The notes beneath the pieces are model-generated. The model saw nothing but the letters and a program-made list of their open reading frames with translations, made no database searches and was not told where the DNA came from. From a virus, in the IMG/VR virus record IMGVR_UViG_3300012201_000001, positions 1-60,657 of that record: a stretch of 60,657 bases of DNA. The stretch is one strand, 5' to 3'. Below, piece after piece: positions 53,862 through 60,657 of the stretch. Position numbers and translations under genes: made by a program. How positions within the stretch are numbered: position 1 is the first letter of the stretch; each line of letters opens with the position of its first letter.

Positions 53862-55397
53862 TCATTGCTCGCCGATCCGCGGGCGCGGCGGGACCTTGCT
53901 CTTGGCCGCGGGCTTGCCGCCCGCGGGCGCCGGCGAGGGCGGCTTCTGGCCGTTCCCCGGCGACGGGGCGGGCAGCACGGGCTGGCCTCCGCCTCCGCTC
54001 GTCGGGAACAGCGTCCCCGGCGGCTGGAGCTGGACCGAGACCAGGCCCGTGTGCTGGCCCTTGAGCAGCGCCATGTTGCGGCCCACCACCGCGATCACCG
54101 CCGCGTCCGGCTTGTAGCCGTCCTTGATCAGGTTGCCGATCGTCACCGCGTCGACCGAGGCGATCTCCGCCAGGTCCTTCTCGTCCTCGCGCAGGATCGG
54201 CATGTCCGTGCCGTCGAACCACAGCTCGCTGTCGCCCGGGACCGCGGCCGCCTTGGCGAGCGCGCTGCACAGGTCCTGCATGGTCGGGTAGACCCAGGTG
54301 TCGCTGAAGTTGCGCCGCGCCGGCCCCCAGTTGCCCGCGTTCAGCGCCGAGCCCTGCATCCCCTCCGAGATCTGGAGCACGCTCGCCGGGACCCGGCTCA
54401 GCATCGCGATCCGGGTCTCGCCCTTGCCTTGGACCTCCGTGAACTCCATCTGCCGCAGGTTCGAGCCCACCACCGTCGCGTCCGCGCCCTCCGAGAGGTA
54501 GATGGTCCGGTAGGCGTTGGCCAGGCCCTCGTGCTTGGCCTTGATCCGCTCCACCGCCTGGTTGAAGAGCTCGACGTTGACGGGCAGGCCCTTGACCACC
54601 ATGTTCGGCGTGCCGCCGTTCTCGAAGAACTTCAGCTTGTGCTCGGTCGCCAGTCGGTCGCCCACCATGTCGCGCAGGCCGGGCGTCATCCAGCTCATCC
54701 CGATCCCCGGCGACTCCGGGTCCGGGAGCGGGCTCCAGTGGATGATCTCGTCGGGCATGAAGGTGACCGGCGCGTGCTGCGACTGGAAGCCGCCGACCTG
54801 GTAGGCGTAGCCGAGCAGCTCGCCGTCGATGGCGTGCCGCGGGTCCTCCGGCTCCAGGTCACTCCCGTAGAGGATCCCCGTCCAGTCCGGGCGCAGCGGC
54901 CACAGCCGTCCGCGGATCCCGTCGGGGCGCGGGAAGTCGGGCTGGATGGCGACGTAGGCGTTGCCCGCCAGCCCCGCGTGCCACTCCATCTTGGAGACCA
55001 GCTCCCCGGTCGTCCCGTTCGGCCACGGGTGCTCCAGGAGCTGGAGGCTCTGGTCGGTCCAGATCCTGCGCGGCGAGATCTTGTGCCAGGGCACGTTGCG
55101 GTAGGCGAAACGCATCCCGCTCAGCGTCAGCGCCCGCACCATCTGGGCAGCGAAGGCGGGCGGGCAGGACCTCAGCGCGCTCAGGTAGCCGGGGAGCGTG
55201 GTCGCCACCTCCCGCGCCCGGGCGCCGAGCAGCGTCTGCTGCGGACCCAGGCCCGAGACCTGGTAGGTCCGGTTGTTGAAGATGAACTGCGTCGCCAGCG
55301 GGATGATGTAGTTCTGGATGTACCAGTCGACCGAGTTGCCCTGGCGGGCGAGCGCGGTCTCCCGCCTCTCGGCGACCCGCGAGATCAGGTCAGCCAC
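53862..55397 (-). CDS. Portal protein (511 aa)
   Basis: HK97/Siphovirus-type portal pattern: PAFAAQMVRALTLSGMRFAY, KMEWHAGLAGNAYVAI, DEIIHWSPLPDPESPGIG, LATEHKLKFFENGGTPNMVV, EFTEVQGKGETRIAMLSRVP (stem/crown) and LNAGNWGPARRNFSDTWVYP. A Pro/Gly/Lys-rich C-terminus follows. It forms the dodecameric DNA gate. GTG start at 55397. It lies between terminase and protease as expected. Confidence 0.92.
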   Translation of the reverse strand: MADLISRVAERRETALARQGNSVDWYIQNYIIPLATQFIFNNRTYQVSGLGPQQTLLGARAREVATTLPGYLSALRSCPPAFAAQMVRALTLSGMRFAYRNVPWHKISPRRIWTDQSLQLLEHPWPNGTTGELVSKMEWHAGLAGNAYVAIQPDFPRPDGIRGRLWPLRPDWTGILYGSDLEPEDPRHAIDGELLGYAYQVGGFQSQHAPVTFMPDEIIHWSPLPDPESPGIGMSWMTPGLRDMVGDRLATEHKLKFFENGGTPNMVVKGLPVNVELFNQAVERIKAKHEGLANAYRTIYLSEGADATVVGSNLRQMEFTEVQGKGETRIAMLSRVPASVLQISEGMQGSALNAGNWGPARRNFSDTWVYPTMQDLCSALAKAAAVPGDSELWFDGTDMPILREDEKDLAEIASVDAVTIGNLIKDGYKPDAAVIAVVGRNMALLKGQHTGLVSVQLQPPGTLFPTSGGGGQPVLPAPSPGNGQKPPSPAPAGGKPAAKSKVPPRPRIGEQ

Positions 55398-55542
55398 GGC
55401 GCGGTCCCTTGCTCACCCGCGAGCCCTGCGCCGTCAGCTTGATCTTGCTCGAGCTCTTCGGCGCTCGCCGTCCCTTGACCACCTGCGGCTGCGGCGTGTC
55501 CGGCTTGAACATGTCCCCGAACGAGCTCAGCGTCAGCGGCAT
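55390..55542 (-). CDS. Basic micro-protein (50 aa)
   Basis: ATG at 55542 shares one base with the HAD-like stop and overlaps the portal start by 8 bp. Starts MPLTLSSFGDMFKPDTPQPQ and is then Lys/Arg-rich (VVKGRRAPKSSSKIKLTA). Role unknown. Confidence 0.5.
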   Translation of the reverse strand: MPLTLSSFGDMFKPDTPQPQVVKGRRAPKSSSKIKLTAQGSRVSKGPRRG

Positions 55543-55841
55543 CAGCGGAACTCCCCCTCGGTGACGAACGAGAAGCCCGCGCCCTCGGCCTCGGCCTGGT
55601 CGCCGTTGTTGCTGACGTAGAGGCAGAGGTCGGCCGGGAACAGCGCCTTGGCCGCGCGCAGGCAGTCGCCGCGCGTCGCACCGTCGAGCACGACCGGGAA
55701 CCCCTGCGGTTTGGCGCTGGAGGGCGACACGATGACCACGTCAGCACCCGCGTCGCGCAGCCGCTCTAGCAGGCTCACGGCGACCGGCCCCGCCGAGGTC
55801 TCGATCGTCCCGTCCACGTCGAGGCAGATCAGCACCCTCAC
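55542..55841 (-). CDS. HAD-like small phosphatase domain protein (99 aa)
   Basis: VRVLICLDVDGTIETSAGPV is a DxDGT nucleophile loop, followed by LLERLRDAGADVVIVSPSSA (motif II Ser), then a LFPADLCLYVSNNGDQAEAE acidic region. The cap is minimal; the family is polynucleotide kinase/phosphatase-like or a general HAD. GTG at 55841 (GTGA overlap). Location between terminase and portal suggests head assembly or DNA-end processing, as inference. Confidence 0.7.
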   Translation of the reverse strand: MRVLICLDVDGTIETSAGPVAVSLLERLRDAGADVVIVSPSSAKPQGFPVVLDGATRGDCLRAAKALFPADLCLYVSNNGDQAEAEGAGFSFVTEGEFR

Positions 55842-56143
55842 CGGCCGACCCCCTGCGCGTCCGCCAGGTCGTCGACGTCGCGGACCGGGGTCACGTCGCG
55901 CACGCGGCGCGGCGGGATCGGCCGGCCCAGCAGCTCCTCCGCGGGCGTCATGTTCGACAGGTCCGGCGGCGCCTGCTCCGGAAACGCTCCGCGGCCGTCC
56001 GACCAGCCAAGCGAGAGCGCGGCACGGCTCCAGGAGGCGGCGATCACGACGGCGCGAAGCGTAAGCCCTGCGCCGTAGCTCGCGGCGTACAAGACCGCGA
56101 AGGCCGCCGTCGCCAGCGCCCGCCCGACCCGCCTCGCCCTCAT
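55838..56143 (-). CDS. Membrane-anchored hypothetical protein (101 aa)
   Basis: An N-terminal hydrophobic LATAAFAVLYAASYGAGLTL helix after a basic start, then a second hydrophobic part, and an acidic tail. ATG at 56143 (ATGA overlap with TerL). Unrecognised. Confidence 0.5.
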   Translation of the reverse strand: MRARRVGRALATAAFAVLYAASYGAGLTLRAVVIAASWSRAALSLGWSDGRGAFPEQAPPDLSNMTPAEELLGRPIPPRRVRDVTPVRDVDDLADAQGVGR

Positions 56144-57582
56144 CCGACGTCGTAGTTGAACGCGGGCTGCGGCGCCAGGTTCTGGTCCACCGCGCTGAAG
56201 TATGCGAACTGCCCCGCCATCGCGGCGTCGATGAAGCTCCGCCCGGTAGGCAGCTCTTTAGTCGCCCGCTGCCCGAAACGGTCCGACTTGATGACCAGGT
56301 TGTCGACGTGGCGCGCCAGGCGCGGGTCCCCGTCATGGGTCAGCTTGTGCTCCATCACCCCGTCCCGGAACCGCTGCCAGAGGGCGACGTAGCGGGGCGC
56401 GTTGGTCGGCACCGCCAGGACCTCCATCTTCACGTCCTGACCGAGCTCGATCAGGACCCACGTCCACAGCGTCTCGTCCGCGGCCAGGGCGCGGACGTCG
56501 TAGCGCTGCCGCGTCTGCTTGATCGCCTCGGCCACATCGCGCGGGTCCACGCGCCCCTGCTCCGGCTCCCAGACGTCGATCACGAACAGGTGGCCGTCGA
56601 GCGTGCAGCCGACCAGGGCCGTGCAGTCCCTGGCCCGGGAGCCGTCGAAGCCGACCACGATCGGCTCGCCCTCGCGCACGCGCCGCTCCCGGTAGCAGCT
56701 CGACCAGGCGCCGGACGGCAGCGCGGCGTTGCGCGTCGCCGTCCACTGGCCGAGGCGGAAGCGGCGGAACTCCGACTCCGGCGTCGTCGAGAGGCTGGCC
56801 ACGAAGTCCTCCTCGTTCAGGAACCCGCCGTCGTCGTCCAGGGCCGGGTTGCACTCCCGCCAGACCTTGGGGTCCGTGTGGTCGCAGTCCGGGTCCCCCG
56901 GCTCGAACGCGGTGAAGTAGAAGCCGGGGTCCTCCAGCTCCCCGCTCTGCACCTTCTTGCCGTGCGTGTAGAGCGAGTAGGCCAGCGACTCCTTCTCCCA
57001 GCCCGGGGTGCTGATCCCGACCATCATCGGCTGCGCCCGCGCCGCCGACCCCAGGCTCATCGTCGTCCACAGCTTGTCGGTCGGCTGCATCGCCACCTCG
57101 TCGAACAGCGTGAACGAGGGCGAGAGTCCCATCTGGAGCGAGACCTCCGAGGAGAGGACGCGGAGGATGGTCCCCGTCGACGGCACCTCCATGTGGAAGC
57201 GGTAGGGCACCACCATCGAGGCGATCTCGTCGTCCTGCTCCACGATCCGCTTGACCTCGTCGAAGGCGCGGCTGGCCTGGAGCCGGTCGCCGGCCACGTA
57301 GTAGACCTCGCCTCCCTCCTCGCCCATCAGCGCCTCGTAGAGGGAGAGCGCGGCGAACAGGTAGGTCTTGCCGTTCTTGCGCGGCATCTGCACGTAGGCG
57401 CGGCGGTGCTTGCGCCTGCGGTCCGGCCGCAGCTCGAGGAGACCGCGCAGGATCCCCCGCTGGAAGGGGAGCAGGCGGACCGGCTCCCCGCGCCGCTCCC
57501 CGCGCGTCAGCCTGCAGTGCCGCTCGATGAACGTCGCCGCCAGGTCGCCCTCGGTGACCGGGCGCGCGCGCCTACTCGGCAC
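56140..57582 (-). CDS. terL: Terminase large subunit (480 aa)
   Basis: Terminase_1-type ATPase/nuclease: Walker A VQMPRKNGKTYLFAALSLYE (about residues 65-84), Walker B-like FTLFDEVAMQP (about 170) with MMVGISTPGWEKESLAYSLY after it, and a nuclease domain with VGFDGSRARDCTALVG (catalytic Asp) and VIDVWEPEQGRVDP. It packages DNA into the prohead. A GTG start at 57582 lies 11 bp inside the small subunit gene. Confidence 0.93.
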   Translation of the reverse strand: MPSRRARPVTEGDLAATFIERHCRLTRGERRGEPVRLLPFQRGILRGLLELRPDRRRKHRRAYVQMPRKNGKTYLFAALSLYEALMGEEGGEVYYVAGDRLQASRAFDEVKRIVEQDDEIASMVVPYRFHMEVPSTGTILRVLSSEVSLQMGLSPSFTLFDEVAMQPTDKLWTTMSLGSAARAQPMMVGISTPGWEKESLAYSLYTHGKKVQSGELEDPGFYFTAFEPGDPDCDHTDPKVWRECNPALDDDGGFLNEEDFVASLSTTPESEFRRFRLGQWTATRNAALPSGAWSSCYRERRVREGEPIVVGFDGSRARDCTALVGCTLDGHLFVIDVWEPEQGRVDPRDVAEAIKQTRQRYDVRALAADETLWTWVLIELGQDVKMEVLAVPTNAPRYVALWQRFRDGVMEHKLTHDGDPRLARHVDNLVIKSDRFGQRATKELPTGRSFIDAAMAGQFAYFSAVDQNLAPQPAFNYDVG

Positions 57583-58036
57583 GCCTGAGCTGAACGACCT
57601 TCGCCTTGAGCGTGTCCAGGGAGGACTGGGGCTTGGAGGGCGCGAGCTGCTTGCGGTCCCGCATCGACATCCCCAGCATCGCCAGCACCTGGAGCAGGCT
57701 CTTCTTCATCTCGAACAGGGCGTGCGCGTTCTGCGGCGTCGGGTTGCGCAGGTAGCGGTTGTACGCCAGCCGCGTCTGGTCCTCGGACTCGCAGCAGAGC
57801 TCGACCAGCGGAGTGTCGCGCTCGGTCAGCGCGGTGAAGTGGAGCCAGAGGTGACGCCAGAGCTTCTTCCCCGCCGGACCCAGCTGCGGCGGCGGCGCGG
57901 GGATCTCGCTCTCCTGGCGGAGCGGGAACGCCACCAGCTCGCCCTGCCCGGCGTGGCGAACGGGCTGGAACGTCCCCCGACGCCTGTGCTCCTCCGCGCT
58001 CTTGCGGTTGCTGCCGCCCGACCCGATCCCGCCCAC
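57572..58036 (-). CDS. terS: Terminase small subunit, P27-like (154 aa)
   Basis: The N-terminal Gly/Ser/basic GGIGSGGSNRKSAEEHRRRG, then PPPQLGPAGKKLWRHLW and helical VELCCESEDQTRLAYNRYLR with LLQVLAMLGMSMRDRKQLAP, match the P27-family small terminase that binds packaging sites. GTG start at 58036. Position next to TerL and HNH supports it. Confidence 0.88.
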   Translation of the reverse strand: MGGIGSGGSNRKSAEEHRRRGTFQPVRHAGQGELVAFPLRQESEIPAPPPQLGPAGKKLWRHLWLHFTALTERDTPLVELCCESEDQTRLAYNRYLRNPTPQNAHALFEMKKSLLQVLAMLGMSMRDRKQLAPSKPQSSLDTLKAKVVQLRRAE

Positions 58037-58051
58037 GGCCTCAGCTCCAGG

Positions 58052-58210
58052 TCACGACCGCTCACCGAACACCAGGAGCCGGAGGTAGAACCGGGCCAGC
58101 CAGCGGACCCTCCACCAGGGCGACCGGGTCGAGTAGGTCCGCCACGTGCGGCGGTCGAAGTCCAGGTTGCGCCGGATCGCCGCCCAGCGGGACTCGATCA
58201 TGCCGACCAT
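58052..58210 (-). CDS. Basic micro-protein (52 aa)
   Basis: ATG at 58210. Arg- and Trp-rich, with DFDRRTWRTYSTRSPWWRVR. Small, next to small terminase and HNH. No family recognised. Confidence 0.45.
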   Translation of the reverse strand: MVGMIESRWAAIRRNLDFDRRTWRTYSTRSPWWRVRWLARFYLRLLVFGERS

Positions 58211-58233
58211 CTTGGCACGCGGCGAGCGGCGCG

Positions 58234-58746
58234 TCACGCGACGTTGAACGGCCGGGCCTTTTTTTGCTGCACGCGCGCGAGCGAAACTGGCAGCGGGTGT
58301 CGGCGGCTGGGCTCGAACACGCGCGCACCCCTCCCCCCCCGGTCCCTCGTCCCCGCAGCGCCGACCTCGGCCGCGTTGCAGGCGCGGCAGGCGACCATGA
58401 GGTTGACCCTGGCGCTGGTCCCTCCCGCGGAGAGGGGAACGATGTGGTGGACGGTCAGTTCCTCCGCCACGTGGGCGCTCCGGCCCGCCAGCCCTGGACA
58501 CCAGCCGCCGAAGAGGGCTCGCCACTCGGCCACCATCTGCCGGGCCAGCGCTTGGTACTCGGCGTCGTAGCCTCGCTCGGTTGGGGTTCCTCGCGCCTGC
58601 TCCAGCTCAGCCTGATGCTCGGGGCAGCGGCTCCCCTCGGCCGGCCTCCCGCACACGATGCATTGCTTTCGATGAGTCGGGCGGGGCGATCTCGCTTGAC
58701 CTCCCCGCTCCTCGCTCTCCCTGCTAGGCGCCTTCGGTGCCGCCAC
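58234..58746 (-). CDS. HNH endonuclease of the packaging module (170 aa)
   Basis: CIVCGRPAEGSRCPEHQ (zinc site), then LTVHHIVPLSAGGTSARVNL and MVACRACNAAEVG, the HNH motif with catalytic His pair. A nuclease beside the small terminase is typical of cos phages (HK97 gp74-like) and assists genome cleavage. A GTG start at 58746 gives the full zinc site. Confidence 0.85.
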   Translation of the reverse strand: MAAPKAPSRESEERGGQARSPRPTHRKQCIVCGRPAEGSRCPEHQAELEQARGTPTERGYDAEYQALARQMVAEWRALFGGWCPGLAGRSAHVAEELTVHHIVPLSAGGTSARVNLMVACRACNAAEVGAAGTRDRGGRGARVFEPSRRHPLPVSLARVQQKKARPFNVA

Positions 58747-58834
58747 CGTCTCCGCCGCCTTCGTCCGGTCCGGGCGCTGGCTCCGGCTGGGGCTCGGGCT
58801 TCGGGTCGTCCGGTCCGCTCTCCATGTTCCTCAT
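58724..58834 (-). CDS. Acidic Pro/Gly-rich micro-protein (36 aa)
   Basis: ATG at 58834 has a strong GGAGGAG eight bases upstream. Starts MRNMESGPDDPKPEPQPEPA and is acidic. The end overlaps the HNH start by 23 bp. Confidence 0.45.
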   Translation of the reverse strand: MRNMESGPDDPKPEPQPEPAPGPDEGGGDGGGTEGA

Positions 58835-58886
58835 CGCTGGCTCTCCTCCTTGCTCGATGTGCGGGGCCTTGATGGTACTCGGTCCC

Positions 58887-59201
58887 TCAGCGGCAGGGGC
58901 GACCCTCGTGCTTGCCCACGTTCGGGGGATGATCGCTCGACCGGCCTGGTCCGCGGCAGACCTGCGGAGGCGGCGCGGGACGCGGCGTCGGAGGTTGCGC
59001 GCTCGGCGCGATGACCGGCGAGGGCGGCGACGCCTCGACCGAGGGCACGATCTCGGGCGGCGACGAGGCATGGATCGGAGGCGTGATCACGGGACTCCGC
59101 GTAGGCGGTCCCGCGGGCCACAGCATCACGACCGCGACCAGGCCCACGAACACCGCCACCGCGAGCAGGTCCCTCAGCATCGTCCGGCTGCGAGCGATCA
59201 C
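58887..59201 (-). CDS. Membrane protein with Pro-rich domain (104 aa)
   Basis: GTG at 59201 (GTGA). Basic N-terminus, TM helix DLLAVAVFVGLVAVVMLWPA, then a Pro/Ser-rich extracytoplasmic tail (VITPPIHASSPPEIVPSVEA). Topology like a spanin or anchor. Unassigned. Confidence 0.55.
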   Translation of the reverse strand: MIARSRTMLRDLLAVAVFVGLVAVVMLWPAGPPTRSPVITPPIHASSPPEIVPSVEASPPSPVIAPSAQPPTPRPAPPPQVCRGPGRSSDHPPNVGKHEGRPCR

Positions 59202-59626
59202 CTTCGATCATGCTCCTCGATCAGGTCCAGCAGCCGCCGGCGATCTCGCAGCCGCCAGTGACCGACCAGCGTGTAGCCGGCCGCGAACATCAGGAACATG
59301 GCCTCCAGCAGGACCGTGCGCGCGGTCAGGATCGGGGCGTCCGGGAAACTCAGCGCCCAGAGGCCGACCAGCAGCCCGGGCGGCGAGATCACGCAGCGCA
59401 GCGCGGCCTCGCGCACGGCGTTGGTGGCCGTGATCATCGCCTCGCCGTCGTGCCCGGAGCGCTGCAGACGCCGCCGGTCGCGCAGGTAGGTGACGAGGGC
59501 GACCGGGCCGAGGATCGCCGAGTAGGCGAAGCACAGGGTCCAGGCCGCCTCGGTCAGGAACGGGAGCAGCAGGTGCGGGCCACCGGGCCAGCCGCGCAGG
59601 ATCTCCAGGTTGACCCAGTCGAGCAC
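59198..59626 (-). CDS. Multi-pass membrane protein (142 aa)
   Basis: GTG at 59626. Hydrophobic segments around residues 18-48 (LLLPFLTEAAWTLCFAYSAI), 78-96 (VISPPGLLVGLWALSFPDAP) and 105-123 give three or four helices; the charged loop RDRRRLQRSGHDGEAM is between. Similar to holin/anti-holin-type genes, but the lysis genes lie elsewhere. Function unknown. Confidence 0.55.
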   Translation of the reverse strand: MLDWVNLEILRGWPGGPHLLLPFLTEAAWTLCFAYSAILGPVALVTYLRDRRRLQRSGHDGEAMITATNAVREAALRCVISPPGLLVGLWALSFPDAPILTARTVLLEAMFLMFAAGYTLVGHWRLRDRRRLLDLIEEHDRR

Positions 59627-59628
59627 GG

Positions 59629-59826
59629 TCAGGATCGGAGCTGGCGCGTTCGGACCTGCAAGGCCCGGACGCGCGCATCGACCCCCTGCTTGCGGCGGTC
59701 CACCTCCGCGAGCTGCATGTCGACCACCTTCTTGTCGTGCGCGTCGAACACCCGCCGACGCTCCAGGTTCTCCGGCGTCATCGATCGTCTCTCCTCGAAC
59801 TTGGGCTTCCTCTTGAACAGCCTCAA
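59629..59826 (-). CDS. Basic coiled-coil small protein (65 aa)
   Basis: TTG at 59826 overlaps the upstream stop by 4 bp (TTGA). Very basic N-terminus RLFKRKPKFEERRS, then a coiled coil (RRRVFDAHDKKVVDMQLAEV). Unassigned. Confidence 0.5.
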   Translation of the reverse strand: MRLFKRKPKFEERRSMTPENLERRRVFDAHDKKVVDMQLAEVDRRKQGVDARVRALQVRTRQLRS

Positions 59827-60137
59827 GGCGCTGGCGTCGATTGTGGGCCATGCGCGCCCGTGATGCTCGCGATCAGCCGCTCGTTGACCTCGGTCAGCCG
59901 CTCGTTCTGCTCGACCAGGCTCGCTCCCGTGGCTACCGACCTCTGCGCCGCCTCTTTCCAGGTGTCGCGTTGCTCGCGCATCTCGTCCAGCCTGGCCGCC
60001 GCGACCTTCTCGCTCGCCTCCACCTCGCGCTTGAAGCGGAGCTGGCCGGTCACGAGCAGGCCGAAGAAGGTCATCCCGATCAGGATCAGCAGCGCCGCCA
60101 GCGGGAGCTGCGCGATCGCCACCGGGTCCAAGCTCAC
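59823..60137 (-). CDS. Membrane-anchored coiled-coil protein (104 aa)
   Basis: GTG at 60137 (GTGA). One TM helix LPLAALLILIGMTFFGLLVT, then a long heptad-rich helix (FKREVEASEKVAAARLDEMR, RSVATGASLVEQNERLTEVN). Rz-like or DUF-type phage membrane proteins have this layout. Function unknown. Confidence 0.55.
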   Translation of the reverse strand: MSLDPVAIAQLPLAALLILIGMTFFGLLVTGQLRFKREVEASEKVAAARLDEMREQRDTWKEAAQRSVATGASLVEQNERLTEVNERLIASITGAHGPQSTPAP

Positions 60138-60364
60138 AGCAGGTCCTCGAGCCGGACCCCCGGGTCCGCCAGCGCCTCGTGCGCGGCGATCACCTCGTCG
60201 CTGTCGATCGGATCGCTGGCGTCGGTCACGATCTCGTCGACCGTCCACTCGCGCAGGCACTCCTCGCAGCGGTGGTGGGTCAGGCGCTCTCGCCCTGACC
60301 GCTGGACGACCACCACGACGCGCTCTGCCGGAGCGCCGCACCCGCAGCTCGTCATCCCCGGCAT
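60134..60364 (-). CDS. Zinc-binding small protein (76 aa)
   Basis: The N-terminus CGCGAPAERVVVVVQR then HHRCEECLREW gives a CxC...CxxC zinc finger with His. The C-terminal half is acidic. It is the first minus-strand gene of the long leftward series, next to the divergent gap. Confidence 0.55.
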   Translation of the reverse strand: MPGMTSCGCGAPAERVVVVVQRSGRERLTHHRCEECLREWTVDEIVTDASDPIDSDEVIAAHEALADPGVRLEDLL

Positions 60365-60567
60365 CGTCGCTCGCTACTCTGAGTGAACCGCCTCCGGATT
60401 ACAAGCCGCTTAACAGTCTCGCGACGCCTCGAAGCAGGCTCGGCAGACGCAGCTCAAGCGATGCCCGTTCCGCTTGGTCGGAGCCCGTCGCCGCATCTCG
60501 CTCAGGTCCTTGCCCCTGATAGCGGAGGAACAGCAGCGACCGCCGACAAACTGAGTCCCTAGCGCAC
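60365..60567. promoter_or_regulatory. Divergent control region at the genome junction
   Basis: About 200 bp between the leftward gene at 60364 and the plus gene (start 60568 = 34). It should hold promoters for both directions. A stretch on the minus strand (about 60390-60415, GCGGCTTGTAATCCGGAGG) resembles the anticodon arm of tRNA-Thr(TGT) with one base missing, but the acceptor and T arms are absent, so it is not a tRNA. Its resemblance to an attachment-site remnant is noted only. No -35/-10 pair is convincing. Confidence 0.35.
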
Positions 60568-60657
60568 GTGTCATCGGCCGATCCAATCTGGCTGGCGATC
60601 AAACTGGCGCGGGGAGTGCAGCACCTCAAAAGCATCAATGACGAGGTGACGAAGCTC
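60535..60657. repeat. Terminal direct repeat, right copy
   Basis: Exact copy of bases 1-123. It carries the start of the plus-strand gene at 34-849, whose GTG start is repeated at 60568, so the partial ORF at the right edge is not a second gene. Confidence 0.95.

Noticed and set aside
60385-60420. tRNA-Thr(TGT)-like anticodon arm on the minus strand near the junction
   Set aside because: The anticodon stem lacks pairing and the acceptor and T arms are absent; at most a remnant or chance match.
1-60657. CRISPR array, insertion sequence or integrase
   Set aside because: No regular direct repeat with spacers, no transposase or recombinase motifs were found; the Gp3-like protein alone does not show lysogeny.

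Overview
The window is a complete or nearly complete genome of a tailed double-stranded DNA phage. Bases 1-123 recur exactly at 60535-60657, so the contig is a circular assembly of about 60,534 bp. Base composition is very GC-rich with GC-ending codons. The HK97-type head genes, non-contractile tail genes and a Gp3-like (recombination-directionality-factor-like) protein fit a siphovirus of a high-GC host, plausibly an actinobacterium; the host is an inference. No integrase, DNA polymerase, primase or tRNA gene was seen.

Nearly every gene is on the minus strand, so the map reads from right to left. From 60.4 to 53.5 kb are small membrane and zinc-binding proteins, an HNH nuclease, small and large terminase, a HAD-like protein, the portal and a small structural protein. 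From 53.5 to 44.4 kb are virion-associated proteins, an HNH gene, the prohead protease and the major capsid protein. From 42.7 to 35 kb lie head-tail connector genes interrupted by a glycosylation-type cassette (two glycosyltransferases, a methyltransferase, an FAD oxidoreductase), then the tail terminator, tail tube and tail chaperones with a -1 frameshift site. From 35 to 26 kb are tape measure, distal tail, tail tip, holin-like protein, amidase and secreted proteins, closed by a terminator at about 25.94 kb. A shorter unit (25.46-22.5 kb, with a DUF932 protein) ends at a strong terminator at 22.47 kb. From 22.4 to 0.97 kb are a frameshifted asparagine synthetase, a DUF6745 protein, the Gp3-like gene, a RecB-type nuclease, a RepA/DnaB-like ATPase next to an iteron-like repeat, a RusA resolvase, and many tiny genes joined by 1-4 bp start/stop overlaps.

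The most notable system is at 6.5-9.3 kb. Three translationally coupled genes encode a protein closely resembling CmoA (carboxy-S-adenosylmethionine synthase, with the carboxylate-binding Arg kept), a uracil-DNA-glycosylase-like protein, and a cytosine-C5 DNA methyltransferase whose motif X reads LGRAVPPP instead of (I/L)GNAVPPP. In the engineered enzyme M.MpeI, a basic residue replacing this Asn allows carboxy-SAM use and gives 5-carboxymethylcytosine. The phage therefore looks like a natural DNA carboxymethylation system; this is inference from sequence.

Other structures deserve attention. An HNH gene begins with the same first 14 residues as the gene it interrupts, while the interrupted gene has a synonymously recoded 5' end. 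A second HNH gene follows a structural gene with a recoded 3' end. A plus-strand two-gene module (42.9-44.1 kb) is followed by a roughly 215-bp array with GG every five bases, a terminator, and an AT-rich end of the capsid gene. Seven ACTATC repeats flank the helicase gene, and an AACCACGAC motif recurs upstream of five genes.
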